A DNA stretch of 64,000 nucleotides, taken from assembly GCA_017526745.1 (NCBI GenBank), contig JAFXQX010000029.1, positions 124,001-188,000 of the forward strand, in the 5' to 3' direction. This stretch comes from Lachnospiraceae bacterium. Its GTDB lineage: Bacteria > Bacillota > Clostridia > Lachnospirales > Lachnospiraceae. A program made the position numbers and the translations under genes. The notes beneath the pieces are model-generated. The model made no database searches and was not told where the DNA came from. It saw only the letters and a list, made by a program, of their open reading frames with translations. Position 1 is the stretch's first letter; every line of letters begins with the position of its first letter. Shown here piece after piece: positions 37,539 to 46,098 of the stretch.

Positions 37539-37567
37539 TTGTTTTATCGGATGAATTGTATTATCAT
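37539..37567 (+). promoter_or_regulatory. possible promoter of the PilZ gene
   Basis: TTGTTT (37539-37544) and TATCAT (37562-37567) are separated by 17 nt, just after queA and about 48 nt before the PilZ ATG. Confidence 0.45.
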
Positions 37568-37614
37568 GTTTTATGTTGCGCAGTCTGTGTAAGTAGTGAT
37601 AAGGAGAGGGAATT

Positions 37615-37956
37615 ATGCAGGAAAAGAGAAAGAGCAAAAGATTCATTCTTGAGGCGACTCTTGCCATGGAGAGAGTTGACGGCAGCAAAAACCGTCTTGT
37701 TCCCATCAGCGTCATAGATGTTTCAGGAACCGGTATGGGATTTGAGTGCAAAGAGATACTTGAGATGAATTCCATTTATAAAGTTGAGCTTAAGATCTGG
37801 ACAGGGGATGTTGTTGACGCCCTCATCAATATCATCAGATTCGATAACAGCAGGAGCGACTGCTATGTATACGGCGCGAATTTCATCGGCATGCCCGAAA
37901 ACGATACGTCCAAGTTTAACATTCATGAGCTGTTCGATGCAGCAAACAATAACTGA
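37615..37956 (+). CDS. PilZ-domain protein (cyclic-di-GMP receptor)
   Basis: A 113-residue stand-alone PilZ domain. Both c-di-GMP-binding motifs are intact: RKSKR (Arg5 and Arg9, the RxxxR motif) and DVSGTG (35-40, the D/NxSxxG motif). It has no output domain, so it would act by binding a partner when c-di-GMP rises. A strong AAGGAG site precedes the ATG. It lies between queA and gpmI with its own likely promoter. A cyclase and two HD-GYP genes lie elsewhere in the window. Confidence 0.88.
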   Translation: MQEKRKSKRFILEATLAMERVDGSKNRLVPISVIDVSGTGMGFECKEILEMNSIYKVELKIWTGDVVDALINIIRFDNSRSDCYVYGANFIGMPENDTSKFNIHELFDAANNN

Positions 37957-37988
37957 TCGATAGAATATAATGCAGTAAGAGGAGTAAC

Positions 37989-39536
37989 ATGATGAGTAAA
38001 AAACCAACAGTGCTGATGATCCTTGACGGATTCGGCCTATCAGATGAGCATGAAGGAAATGCCGTCTATCTTGCAAGGAAACCGGTCATCGATTCTCTGA
38101 TGAGAGACTATCCTTTTGTAAAAGGTCTTGCAAGCGGCATGGCTGTAGGACTTCCCGACGGCCAGATGGGTAATTCCGAGGTTGGCCATCTTAATATGGG
38201 TGCCGGAAGGATCGTGTACCAGGAGCTTACAAGGATCACCAAGGAGATCGAAGACGGAACGTTCTTCGAGAACAAGGCGATGCTTGAGGCGATCAATAAC
38301 TGCAAGGAGAAGGATTCCGCACTTCATCTTTACGGACTCTTATCCGATGGCGGCGTTCACAGTCATATAACGCATCTGTACGGCCTTCTGGAACTTGCCA
38401 AGAGAAATAATCTCAGAAAGGTGTATATACACTGCTTCCTTGACGGAAGAGACACACCTCCGACATCGGGCATCGATTTTATTCGCCAGCTTCAGAGCAA
38501 GATGCGCCAGATCGGTATCGGTGAGATAGCATCCGTAACCGGCAGGTATTACGCGATGGACAGGGATAACAACTATGACCGTGTCAAGATGGCATACCTG
38601 GCTCTTACAAAGGGAGAGGGTGAAAAGGCTGCCAATGCGGAAGAAGCGGTATCGGCATCCTATGAAAGGGATGAGACTGATGAGTTTGTAAAGCCTACCG
38701 TTATCGTGAACGGCGGTGTTCCTGTCGGAACGATCAATGATGATGATTCAGTCATATTCTTTAATTTCAGGCCGGACCGTGCCAGAGAGATCACTCACGC
38801 CTTCTGTGACGATGAATTCCGTTCGTTCAAGCGTGAAAAGAAGCTCGATATCGTATATGTCTGCTTTACGGATTATGATCCGCTCATTGAGAATAAGCTT
38901 ATCGCTTTTGAAAAGGTGCCGGTCACAAATACATTCGGTGAGTATCTATCTTCACTTAACATGACTCAGGCAAGGATGGCCGAGACCGAAAAGTATGCGC
39001 ATGTCACTTTCTTCTTCAACGGCGGTGTCGAAGAACCCAATAAAGGTGAGACGCGTATTCTGGTAAAATCACCCAAAGTCGCAACATACGATCTCAAGCC
39101 GGAGATGAGCGCATACGAAGTTTGCGATAATCTCGTTAAGGCCATAAAGAGTGATAAATACGACGTTATAATAATCAATTTTGCCAATCCCGACATGGTC
39201 GGACATACAGGAGTGCTTTCCGCAGCCATCGAAGCCATAGAAGCTGTCGATGAATGCGTGGGACGCGCATATGAGGCCATCAAGGAAGTTGACGGAGTTA
39301 TGTTTGTCTGTGCCGATCACGGTAATGCCGAGATGATGATCGATCCCGAAAACGGGGAGCCTTACACTGCGCATACGACCAATCCGGTACCGTTCATTCT
39401 GGTAAACTATGATGAGAACTATACGCTTCGCGAGGGCGGATGTCTTGCCGATATAGTTCCCACGCTTCTTGAGTGTATGGGCATCCCGCAGCCCAAGGAG
39501 ATGACAGGTAAATCACTGCTTGTCAAAAAATCGTAA
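37989..39536 (+). CDS. gpmI: 2,3-bisphosphoglycerate-independent phosphoglycerate mutase
   Basis: Converts 3- to 2-phosphoglycerate in glycolysis using two metal ions. The 515-residue product has the phosphoserine motif GNSEVGHLNMGAGR, the RDTPP segment, FNFRPDRAREIT, and the metal ligands in CADHGNAEMM and the final AHTTNPVPF. Length is standard. Two adjacent ATG codons (37989 and 37992) follow a GAGGAG site, and either may be used. A strong terminator follows. A TATAAT at 37966-37971 lacks a clear -35. Confidence 0.97.
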   Translation: MMSKKPTVLMILDGFGLSDEHEGNAVYLARKPVIDSLMRDYPFVKGLASGMAVGLPDGQMGNSEVGHLNMGAGRIVYQELTRITKEIEDGTFFENKAMLEAINNCKEKDSALHLYGLLSDGGVHSHITHLYGLLELAKRNNLRKVYIHCFLDGRDTPPTSGIDFIRQLQSKMRQIGIGEIASVTGRYYAMDRDNNYDRVKMAYLALTKGEGEKAANAEEAVSASYERDETDEFVKPTVIVNGGVPVGTINDDDSVIFFNFRPDRAREITHAFCDDEFRSFKREKKLDIVYVCFTDYDPLIENKLIAFEKVPVTNTFGEYLSSLNMTQARMAETEKYAHVTFFFNGGVEEPNKGETRILVKSPKVATYDLKPEMSAYEVCDNLVKAIKSDKYDVIIINFANPDMVGHTGVLSAAIEAIEAVDECVGRAYEAIKEVDGVMFVCADHGNAEMMIDPENGEPYTAHTTNPVPFILVNYDENYTLREGGCLADIVPTLLECMGIPQPKEMTGKSLLVKKS

Positions 39537-39561
39537 AACATAAGGTTTTTCATATGTTCTC

Positions 39562-39589
39562 AAGCCCTGACAGTGTTCAGGGCTTTTTT
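39562..39589 (+). terminator. intrinsic terminator of gpmI
   Basis: AAGCCCTGA (39562-39570), loop CAGTGT, TCAGGGCTT (39577-39585) and a T-run to 39589. Confidence 0.95.
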
Positions 39590-39609
39590 GTATATAATGC
39601 ATAAATAAC

Positions 39610-39638
39610 TTGAAATACAGCACCCGTTTTCTTATAAT
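39610..39638 (+). promoter_or_regulatory. strong sigma-A-type promoter of the EF-G paralogue
   Basis: TTGAAA (39610-39615) and TATAAT (39633-39638) are separated by 17 nt. A further TATAAT occurs at 39593-39598, overlapping the end of the preceding terminator region. Confidence 0.8.
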
Positions 39639-39688
39639 GTTAACAAGGTGCGCATGCACTCAAAATATAATCTTGGAGGATGTTACAT

Positions 39689-41782
39689 ATGAAGGTTTAT
39701 CCCAGCAATAAGATCCGTAATGTGGTTATTCTCGGGCATGGCGGATGCGGTAAAACAACACTTACGGAGGCTATGGCATTTCTTTCGGGAATCACTACCA
39801 GAATGGGTAAGACCGATGACGGTAATACTATAAGCGATTACGACAAAGAAGAACAGAAACGTCATTTTTCAATAGGAACAAGTGTTATCCCGATCGAATG
39901 GGATGACTGCAAGGTAAATGTACTCGATACACCCGGCTATTTTGATTTTGTCGGTGAAGTTGAAGAAGCTGTCGGAGCAGCTGCAGGTGCGATCATCGTC
40001 GTATCAGGAAAGGCCGGAGTCGAAGTCGGCACGGAGAAGGCGTGGGAGATATGTGAAAAGTATAAGCTTCCGAGGATATTCTTTGTAACTGACATGGATG
40101 TTGATAATGCCAGCTACCGTAAGATCGTAGAGGATCTTGAGAATCTGTACGGCAAGAAGATCGCTCCCTTCCACCTTCCCATCAGAGAAGATGAAAAGCT
40201 TGTCGGTTACGTTAATGTTGTAAGTGAGAAGGGCTTCCGCTGGACGGATGCAGGTAAAGCTGATGAGTGCCCTGTTCCCGATTACAGCAAGGAATACCTT
40301 GAGAAGTACAAAGAGTCGCTTATGGAGGCAGTTGCCGAAACAAGTGAAGACTTCATGGAAAGATATTTTGCAGGCGAGACATTCTCGGATTCCGAGATCC
40401 GCTCAGCTCTTTATGCAAACATAAATGACGGGACGATAGTTCCTGTTACGATGGGATCAGGCATACAGTGCCGCGGCGTCTATACTCTGATGGACGATAT
40501 AATCAAATATTTCAAGAGCCCCGACCAGAGGAGCCTTAACGGTATCAATCAGAAGACCGGTGAGATATTTGAGGCCAATTATGATTTTTCCAAGTCAAAG
40601 TCTGCATATGTATGGAAGACGATCGTGGATCCCTTCATCGGTAAGTATTCGCTGATCAAGGTTTGCTCGGGCGTATTAAAGAGTGATGATACTCTTTACA
40701 ATACGGAGAAAGAGACCGAAGAGAGGATCGGTAAGCTTTACGTTCTTCGCGGTAACAAGCCTATCGAGGTTAGCGAACTTCAGGCCGGCGATATCGGAGC
40801 ACTGGCAAAGCTTACAAGTGTCAAGACCGGCGATACGCTCTCTACCAAGGCCTCTCCCGTGCTCTACCCGAAGACAGAGATCAGCAAGCCCTATACATAC
40901 ATGAGATACAAGGCAAAGAACAAAGGAGACATCGACAAGGTAAGTTCCGCTCTTGCCAAGATCGCCGAAGAAGACCAGACGATCAGAAACGTCAACGACG
41001 CCGAGAACCGTCAGAGCCTTATCTATGCCCTCGGTGATCAGGCTATAGAGATCGTTGCATCACGTCTCGCAAATGTATATAAGGTTGAGATCGAGCTTGA
41101 GGAGCCCAAGGTTGCTTATCGTGAGACGATCAGAAAGACCAGTGACGTTGAAGGAAAGTACAAGAAGCAGTCGGGCGGACACGGCCAGTACGGCCACGTC
41201 AAGATGAGATTCGAGCCTCTCGGAGACATGGAGAAGGCGTATGAATTCGAACAGGTAGTTGTCGGCGGTGCGGTTCCGAAGAACTATTTCCCTGCCGTTG
41301 AAAAAGGACTTGCCGAATCTGTACAGAAAGGCCCGATGGCTGCATATCCCGTCGTCGGTGTTAAGGCGATATTATATGACGGATCTTTCCATCCGGTAGA
41401 TTCATCGGAGCAGGCGTTCAAGATGGCTACCATAATGGCCTTCAAGAAAGGCTTTATGGAAGCAGGTCCCGTGCTCCTGGAGCCCATAGCGTCCCTTAAG
41501 GTTACGGTTCCCGATCAGTATACGGGTGATGTGATGGGTGATCTTAATAAGAGACGCGGACGTGTTCTCGGAATGAACCCTGTGGGCGGTGGAAAACAGG
41601 TCGTTGAAGCAGAGATACCCATGACGGGTCTTTACGGATACTGCACGGTACTTCGGTCCATGACCGGTGGCCGCGGTGTATATGAGTATGAATTTGTCCG
41701 TTATGAGCAGTGCCCGTCAGATGTCCAGGAAAAGGAAGTCGCAGCCAGGGCAAGCAAGCTTACCGACGATTCCGCGGAATGA
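39689..41782 (+). CDS. elongation factor G-like translational GTPase (EF-G paralogue)
   Basis: The 697-residue product has the EF-G domain order I-V without gaps. G1 is GHGGCGKTT (16-24), G3 is DTPG (80-83), but the G4 guanine-specificity motif reads TDMD (134-137) instead of NKxD. The C-terminal EF-G-like domains are complete. This is the divergent FusA2-like branch, not the rpsG-linked canonical fusA, so a role in ordinary elongation is not assured. I start at ATG 39689, 9 nt after GGAGG; ATG 39680 overlaps that site. It has its own promoter and terminator. Confidence 0.88.
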   Translation: MKVYPSNKIRNVVILGHGGCGKTTLTEAMAFLSGITTRMGKTDDGNTISDYDKEEQKRHFSIGTSVIPIEWDDCKVNVLDTPGYFDFVGEVEEAVGAAAGAIIVVSGKAGVEVGTEKAWEICEKYKLPRIFFVTDMDVDNASYRKIVEDLENLYGKKIAPFHLPIREDEKLVGYVNVVSEKGFRWTDAGKADECPVPDYSKEYLEKYKESLMEAVAETSEDFMERYFAGETFSDSEIRSALYANINDGTIVPVTMGSGIQCRGVYTLMDDIIKYFKSPDQRSLNGINQKTGEIFEANYDFSKSKSAYVWKTIVDPFIGKYSLIKVCSGVLKSDDTLYNTEKETEERIGKLYVLRGNKPIEVSELQAGDIGALAKLTSVKTGDTLSTKASPVLYPKTEISKPYTYMRYKAKNKGDIDKVSSALAKIAEEDQTIRNVNDAENRQSLIYALGDQAIEIVASRLANVYKVEIELEEPKVAYRETIRKTSDVEGKYKKQSGGHGQYGHVKMRFEPLGDMEKAYEFEQVVVGGAVPKNYFPAVEKGLAESVQKGPMAAYPVVGVKAILYDGSFHPVDSSEQAFKMATIMAFKKGFMEAGPVLLEPIASLKVTVPDQYTGDVMGDLNKRRGRVLGMNPVGGGKQVVEAEIPMTGLYGYCTVLRSMTGGRGVYEYEFVRYEQCPSDVQEKEVAARASKLTDDSAE

Positions 41783-41818
41783 TACTGACCTTCTGATCTA
41801 TCAGTAAACGGATATAAG

Positions 41819-41847
41819 AACAGCACAGGATATCCTGTGCTGTTTTT
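41819..41847. terminator. intrinsic terminator between convergent genes
   Basis: AACAGCACAGGAT (41819-41831) is followed directly by its reverse complement (41832-41844), then T to 41847. It serves the EF-G-like gene. The minus-strand side has only a weak T-run, so function for the cyclase gene is less certain. Confidence 0.88.
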
Positions 41848-41876
41848 AATATCATTTAATTATTATCATTTATTCT

Positions 41877-42971
41877 TTATGAACTGACTACGCAGTTCCT
41901 GCCGCCTTCTTTTCCTTTGTACAGCCTCTTGTCTGCGATCTCTATAAGAGTCTTGACCTTGGCGGAAGAGTAGTAACCGCTCACACCCAAAGTAATTGTC
42001 ACATGAAGTGCTTTTCCTTCGTAGTTGAACTCAAAGGCTTCGATCGCAGTCCTGATCCTTTCAGCTACATCAACAGCGATCTCGGGTCCGTCATTGACAA
42101 GTATCAGGAATTCTTCACCGCCCCATCTGCAGGCGCTGTCTTTTGAACGTATCTGAGCCGTGATTATCTTGCTGATATTCTGCAGAACAAAATCACCGCA
42201 GTCATGTCCGTATGAATCGTTAAAGATCTTAAAATGATCTATATCGGCCATGATAAGACTGTAAGGGATATCATTGATTATCGCATTGCGATGTGTATGA
42301 TTGAGCCTCTCATCCATGCTCCTGCGGTTGAGAAAATGCGTCAGGGGATCATAACTTGCCTCATCTTCAAGTCTTTCCTGTTCATTTTCCATGCGAAGCT
42401 GCATTGAATTGACCTCGACGGCAAACAGGGCAGAGAACAGGAAGGTGACAGACAGTCCTATTATGATGTTCATATATGTCAGAAAGACCCTGAATCCGGC
42501 TGCCGTATCCGGATAAAATGGTGATACGAAATGAGCGAGCGTAAGGATCGCCATGTAAGAAAAAAAAGTGACCCCGGCCGTTATGAACGGGAATGTCAGT
42601 TTTCTTCTGAATGCTTTTATGGAAAATGCCAGATAAAACGATGTGGGTATCAGGCTTGATAGATAGTACATGAAACCGAAATTCCAGCCGACAAATAAGG
42701 TGGCAAGGCATGAGTGAAGAACGACTTCACCCAGAACGATCCAGTAGAGTCTGCTCAGGTCCTTTACATCGGAGATGACTCTGGCTAGATAAAAATACAG
42801 TATGACAACTACAGTATTGTAAATGCCCATAAAATAGACATTCATGACATAGAAGAGTATCATGAACACCAAATGGACGATCGCAATTCCATTTAGTATC
42901 AGAGAATATCTCATCGCATCATAATTCGTCTGTGAATCGTCCTGATGACCGTACAGGAACTTCTCGAGCAT
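41877..42971 (-). CDS. membrane-bound diguanylate cyclase (GGDEF)
   Basis: Makes cyclic-di-GMP from two GTP. The 364-residue product has about six membrane spans (22-190) with no recognisable extracellular sensor, then a GGDEF domain. The signature is GGEEF (284-288), metal Asp243 lies in MADIDHFKIFND, and an RSKD inhibitory I-site (275-278) sits exactly five residues upstream. An active, product-inhibited cyclase is therefore predicted. A GTG at 42986 overlaps the GGAGG site, so I use the ATG at 42971. A TATAAT on the minus strand (42995-43000) is a likely -10. Confidence 0.93.
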   Translation of the reverse strand: MLEKFLYGHQDDSQTNYDAMRYSLILNGIAIVHLVFMILFYVMNVYFMGIYNTVVVILYFYLARVISDVKDLSRLYWIVLGEVVLHSCLATLFVGWNFGFMYYLSSLIPTSFYLAFSIKAFRRKLTFPFITAGVTFFSYMAILTLAHFVSPFYPDTAAGFRVFLTYMNIIIGLSVTFLFSALFAVEVNSMQLRMENEQERLEDEASYDPLTHFLNRRSMDERLNHTHRNAIINDIPYSLIMADIDHFKIFNDSYGHDCGDFVLQNISKIITAQIRSKDSACRWGGEEFLILVNDGPEIAVDVAERIRTAIEAFEFNYEGKALHVTITLGVSGYYSSAKVKTLIEIADKRLYKGKEGGRNCVVSS

Positions 42972-43093
42972 CACATACCTCCACACTGTCTGATATTATA
43001 ACATTTCTTACTGTATATATCTACTTTTTGTATTAAAATAATGGAAAATCATTTGAGTGGCACAAATTGTTGTGGTTTTTGTCAAATTAACCA

Positions 43094-43122
43094 TTTACAA
43101 ACATATGTTCGCGTAGTATCAT
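43094..43122 (+). promoter_or_regulatory. promoter abutting the NusG-II gene start
   Basis: TTTACA (43094-43099) and TATCAT (43117-43122) are separated by 17 nt. The -10 ends six bases before the ATG at 43129, and no ribosome-binding site is seen, so the message may be leaderless. Confidence 0.5.
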
Positions 43123-43128
43123 ATCCCT

Positions 43129-43491
43129 ATGAACAAAAAAGACATGACATTGGTGGTAACAGTCCTTGCAGCTTCCCTGCTCTTTCTGATACCATCTGTT
43201 CTTGTGACCGGAAGCGGAAAGGTTTACATATATGTCGGAGGCGATCTTTATGGCTCATACGATCTGTCGGAGGATAGGTCGGTCCATCTTGATAACGATA
43301 ACGGGATATCCAATGACATTGTCATCTGTGACGGGTGCGTTTATATGAAAGATGCCACCTGTCCGGGTAAACAGTGCGTTCATACCGGACGTATCAGCAG
43401 GAACAATCAGAGTATCGTCTGTGCTCCGGCTGGAATACTCGTTATAATACGATCAGAGGCGGAAAGCGGATATGATGCGATCACGGACTGA
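43129..43491 (+). CDS. NusG domain II-containing exported protein
   Basis: The 120-residue product has an N-terminal membrane anchor or signal (8-26) and a small beta-rich domain with clustered cysteines (CDGC, CPGKQC and a later Cys). It matches the NusG_II family found next to Gx transporter genes in Clostridia. The function is unknown. The Gx gene overlaps its 3' end by 20 nt, the normal pairing. No Shine-Dalgarno sequence precedes the ATG. A different-frame 78-codon reading at 43041 is not supported. Confidence 0.82.
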   Translation: MNKKDMTLVVTVLAASLLFLIPSVLVTGSGKVYIYVGGDLYGSYDLSEDRSVHLDNDNGISNDIVICDGCVYMKDATCPGKQCVHTGRISRNNQSIVCAPAGILVIIRSEAESGYDAITD

Positions 43492-44041
43492 ACTGATCAC
43501 ACAGACGGCAGCATTTACGGCAGCGGGACTGGTACTTTCATATCTGGAGACCTTTATTGTCCTTCCCGTATCAGTGCCGGGCATACGGATCGGCCTTGCC
43601 AATGTTTCTACAATTCTTGCGCTGTATTTATGCGGCCCCTTAAGTGCCCTTACGGTTACCCTTATCCGTGTGTCTCTTGCATCGGTACTGTTTCAGACGC
43701 CGGTAAGCTTCATGTACAGCATCGCCGGAGGACTTGTATCGCTTGCCGGCATGATCGTTTGCCGGAGGACGGGATTTTCCGTTTACGGAGTTTCGGTTTC
43801 CGGTGCGGTGCTTCATAATTTCTCGCAGGTCTGCGTTGCAGCGATGCTTATAGGAAACAGTTATATATTCAGCATTTTTCCCGTGCTCGCGGGTGCGGGT
43901 GTCGGTGCCGGGCTCCTAACCGGGCTGTGTGCATCCGTTTTGCAAAAAAGACTTGAATATATATTCAACAGATCACATTACAAGGAGATGGACAGGGATA
44001 ATGATAGGATATCTGAAGGGAACGGTCGCCGGGATATATGA
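43472..44041 (+). CDS. Gx transporter family membrane protein
   Basis: A 189-residue hydrophobic protein with about five or six membrane spans, belonging to the Gx transporter family (often labelled heptaprenyl diphosphate synthase component I by older pipelines). It resembles substrate-binding components of ECF-type importers; the substrate is unknown. It starts within the NusG-II gene and its hydrophilic C-terminus overlaps the ruvA start by 41 nt. The long overlap with ruvA is unusual but both frames look sound. Confidence 0.83.
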   Translation: MMRSRTELITQTAAFTAAGLVLSYLETFIVLPVSVPGIRIGLANVSTILALYLCGPLSALTVTLIRVSLASVLFQTPVSFMYSIAGGLVSLAGMIVCRRTGFSVYGVSVSGAVLHNFSQVCVAAMLIGNSYIFSIFPVLAGAGVGAGLLTGLCASVLQKRLEYIFNRSHYKEMDRDNDRISEGNGRRDI

Positions 44042-44600
44042 CGATAACGTAGTGATAGAGGTCGGCGGAGTCGGGATGAACGTACATATGCCTGCAAGTG
44101 CTGTCGATATGATAGACGGTATCGGGACGGATATCAAGGTCTACACATATCTTCATGTAAGGGAAGATGCGATGACTCTGTTCGGCTTTCTGACAAAGGA
44201 TGATCTTGAACTTTATAAGCTTCTTATCAGCGTGAACGGTGTGGGACCCAAGGGTGCTCTTGCACTTTTGTCAATGATGAGTGCGGATGATCTCAGGTTT
44301 GCCATCCTGTCCCAGGATTCGAAGATGATCTCCAAGGCTCCCGGCGTCGGTGCCAAGACGGCACAGAGGATCATTATAGATCTTAAGGACAAGATCGATC
44401 CGGGCCTTTCCCTTGATCATACCGTAAACGCATCCGACGATCCGGATATTAGCATGCAGGGGACAGCAAGACAGGAGGCGGTCCTTGCTCTTGTTGCACT
44501 CGGCTATTCGCAATCTGCTGCGGTTTCCGCGGTAAGGGCGGCAGACGCTGCGGATGATGATGTTGAGAGTATACTGAAAGCTGCGCTTTCCAACATATGA
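44001..44600 (+). CDS. ruvA: Holliday junction branch migration protein RuvA
   Basis: Binds Holliday junctions as a tetramer and loads RuvB. The 199-residue product starts with the family N-terminus MIGYLKG, followed by the OB-fold domain I, two helix-hairpin-helix motifs in domain II (VNGVGPKGALAL and APGVGAKTAQRI) and the RuvB-binding domain III at the C-terminus. An upstream in-frame ATG at 43929 would add 24 residues inside the Gx gene and is rejected. ruvB follows after 31 bp. Confidence 0.96.
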   Translation: MIGYLKGTVAGIYDDNVVIEVGGVGMNVHMPASAVDMIDGIGTDIKVYTYLHVREDAMTLFGFLTKDDLELYKLLISVNGVGPKGALALLSMMSADDLRFAILSQDSKMISKAPGVGAKTAQRIIIDLKDKIDPGLSLDHTVNASDDPDISMQGTARQEAVLALVALGYSQSAAVSAVRAADAADDDVESILKAALSNI

Positions 44601-44631
44601 TATGAACAACTGATCTTTCAGGAGAAGGTAT

Positions 44632-45633
44632 ATGCGTACTATAGAAACAAATCTTACCGAAGAAGACAGCAGGATAGAAGGAAGCCTTAGGCCCAGAACC
44701 CTTTCCGACTATATCGGGCAGGAGAAGACCAAGGACAATCTGAAAGTCTTCATAGAAGCGGCAAAGAGAAGAAGCGATGTGCTGGACCATGTGCTTTTCT
44801 ACGGACCGCCGGGTCTTGGGAAGACCACACTGGCCTGCATCATCGCCAATGAAATGGGAGTCCATATCAGAACCACCAGCGGGCCTGCGATCGAAAAGCC
44901 CGGCGAGATGGCAGCCATCCTTAACGGATTGTCTGAAGGAGACGTATTGTTCATTGATGAGATTCACAGGCTGAACCGTCAGGTTGAGGAAGTGCTGTAT
45001 CCCGCGATGGAGGATTTTGCGATCGATATCATGGTCGGCAAGGGCCCGACTGCAAGATCGATAAGGCTTGATCTTCCCAAGTTCACTCTTGTCGGTGCAA
45101 CGACGCGTGCGGGACTTTTGACAGCACCGCTTCGTGACCGTTTCGGCGTCATACACAGGCTTGAGTTTTATAACATCAAAGAGCTTTCAACTATAGTCAG
45201 GCATTCGGCCGCGATATTGGATGTTTCAATCGAGGATGACGGGGCGGAAGAGATTGGCAAGAGGAGTAGGGGTACACCGAGACTTGCAAACAGGCTTCTT
45301 AAGCGTGTCCGTGATTTTGCCCAGGTCAGGCATGACGGTGTCATTACAAGGGCCGTGGCTGTTGAGGCACTGAATCTTATGGGAGTGGATCCGATGGGAC
45401 TCGATCAGTCTGACAGGAACATGCTTCTTACGATGATACATAAGTTTTCCGGAGGCCCCGTCGGACTTGATACGATCGCAGCAGCAATAGGGGAGGATGC
45501 CGGAACAATATCAGATGTTATTGAACCGTATCTGCTCCAAAACGGATTTATAATGCGCACTCCTTCCGGAAGGACTGTTACCGACATCTGTTACAGACAT
45601 TTCGGACTCGAATGCCCCTCATCTTCCAAATAA
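44632..45633 (+). CDS. ruvB: Holliday junction branch migration helicase RuvB
   Basis: AAA+ motor that drives branch migration with RuvA. The 333-residue product has the family N-terminal [11 protein letters not shown], Walker [10 protein letters not shown], Walker [10 protein letters not shown], sensor 1 GATTRAG and arginine finger APLRDRFG, then a winged-helix C-terminal domain with [20 protein letters not shown] site precedes the ATG. The zapA promoter begins five bases after the stop. Confidence 0.98.
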   Translation: MRTIETNLTEEDSRIEGSLRPRTLSDYIGQEKTKDNLKVFIEAAKRRSDVLDHVLFYGPPGLGKTTLACIIANEMGVHIRTTSGPAIEKPGEMAAILNGLSEGDVLFIDEIHRLNRQVEEVLYPAMEDFAIDIMVGKGPTARSIRLDLPKFTLVGATTRAGLLTAPLRDRFGVIHRLEFYNIKELSTIVRHSAAILDVSIEDDGAEEIGKRSRGTPRLANRLLKRVRDFAQVRHDGVITRAVAVEALNLMGVDPMGLDQSDRNMLLTMIHKFSGGPVGLDTIAAAIGEDAGTISDVIEPYLLQNGFIMRTPSGRTVTDICYRHFGLECPSSSK

Positions 45634-45637
45634 GAGG

Positions 45638-45665
45638 TTGTCATTTTTTTGTCTTTTGTTATAAT
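45638..45665 (+). promoter_or_regulatory. sigma-A-type promoter of zapA
   Basis: TTGTCA (45638-45643) and TATAAT (45660-45665) are separated by 16 nt. Confidence 0.72.
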
Positions 45666-45704
45666 CAATGAGGACATTATGTACAGTCTTTTGTGGAGGA
45701 AGAA

Positions 45705-46052
45705 ATGATCGGGAACAATGATATTGAAGTTGTTATAGGCGGCAAGGTTATAACACTTAGCGGTAACGAGAGTGAGGAATATATCCAGAAGGTCGCATCC
45801 TATATCAATAACAAGATCAGTGAATATAATAACGTAGATTCATTTAGGAGACAGCCGGCTGACATGCAGAATGTACTTCTGCTGCTCAACATTGCGGATG
45901 TCTACTTTAAGATCAAGAAGCAGATAGATTCCCTGCAGGACGAGATAGATGCCAAGGACAGGGAACTGTATGATCTTAAGCATGAGCTGATAGCCTCTCA
46001 GATCAAGCTTGAGAGCAGGGAAAAGCAGATCAAGAGCTTTCAGGGCAGGTAA
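45705..46052 (+). CDS. zapA: cell division protein ZapA
   Basis: Small Z-ring stabiliser that binds FtsZ. The 115-residue product has the N-terminal globular ZapA domain (about 5-65, IEVVIGGKVITLSG) and a C-terminal coiled coil (about 65-115), as in the family. A GTG at 45693 is in frame but GGAGGA lies downstream of it and just before the ATG at 45705, which I therefore use. It has its own promoter and terminator. Confidence 0.93.
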   Translation: MIGNNDIEVVIGGKVITLSGNESEEYIQKVASYINNKISEYNNVDSFRRQPADMQNVLLLLNIADVYFKIKKQIDSLQDEIDAKDRELYDLKHELIASQIKLESREKQIKSFQGR

Positions 46053-46057
46053 CGCAG

Positions 46058-46081
46058 GGATGTCTTCGGACATCCTTTTTT
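46058..46081 (+). terminator. intrinsic terminator of zapA
   Basis: GGATGTC (46058-46064), an extra-stable TTCG loop, GACATCC (46069-46075) and six T to 46081. Confidence 0.92.
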
Positions 46082-46098
46082 ATTGTGGTTGATCGTTT

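Noticed and set aside
43041-43277. 78-codon frame before and across the NusG-II start
   Set aside because: It overlaps the NusG-II gene in another frame and contains the promoter sequence. No ribosome site or recognisable domain.
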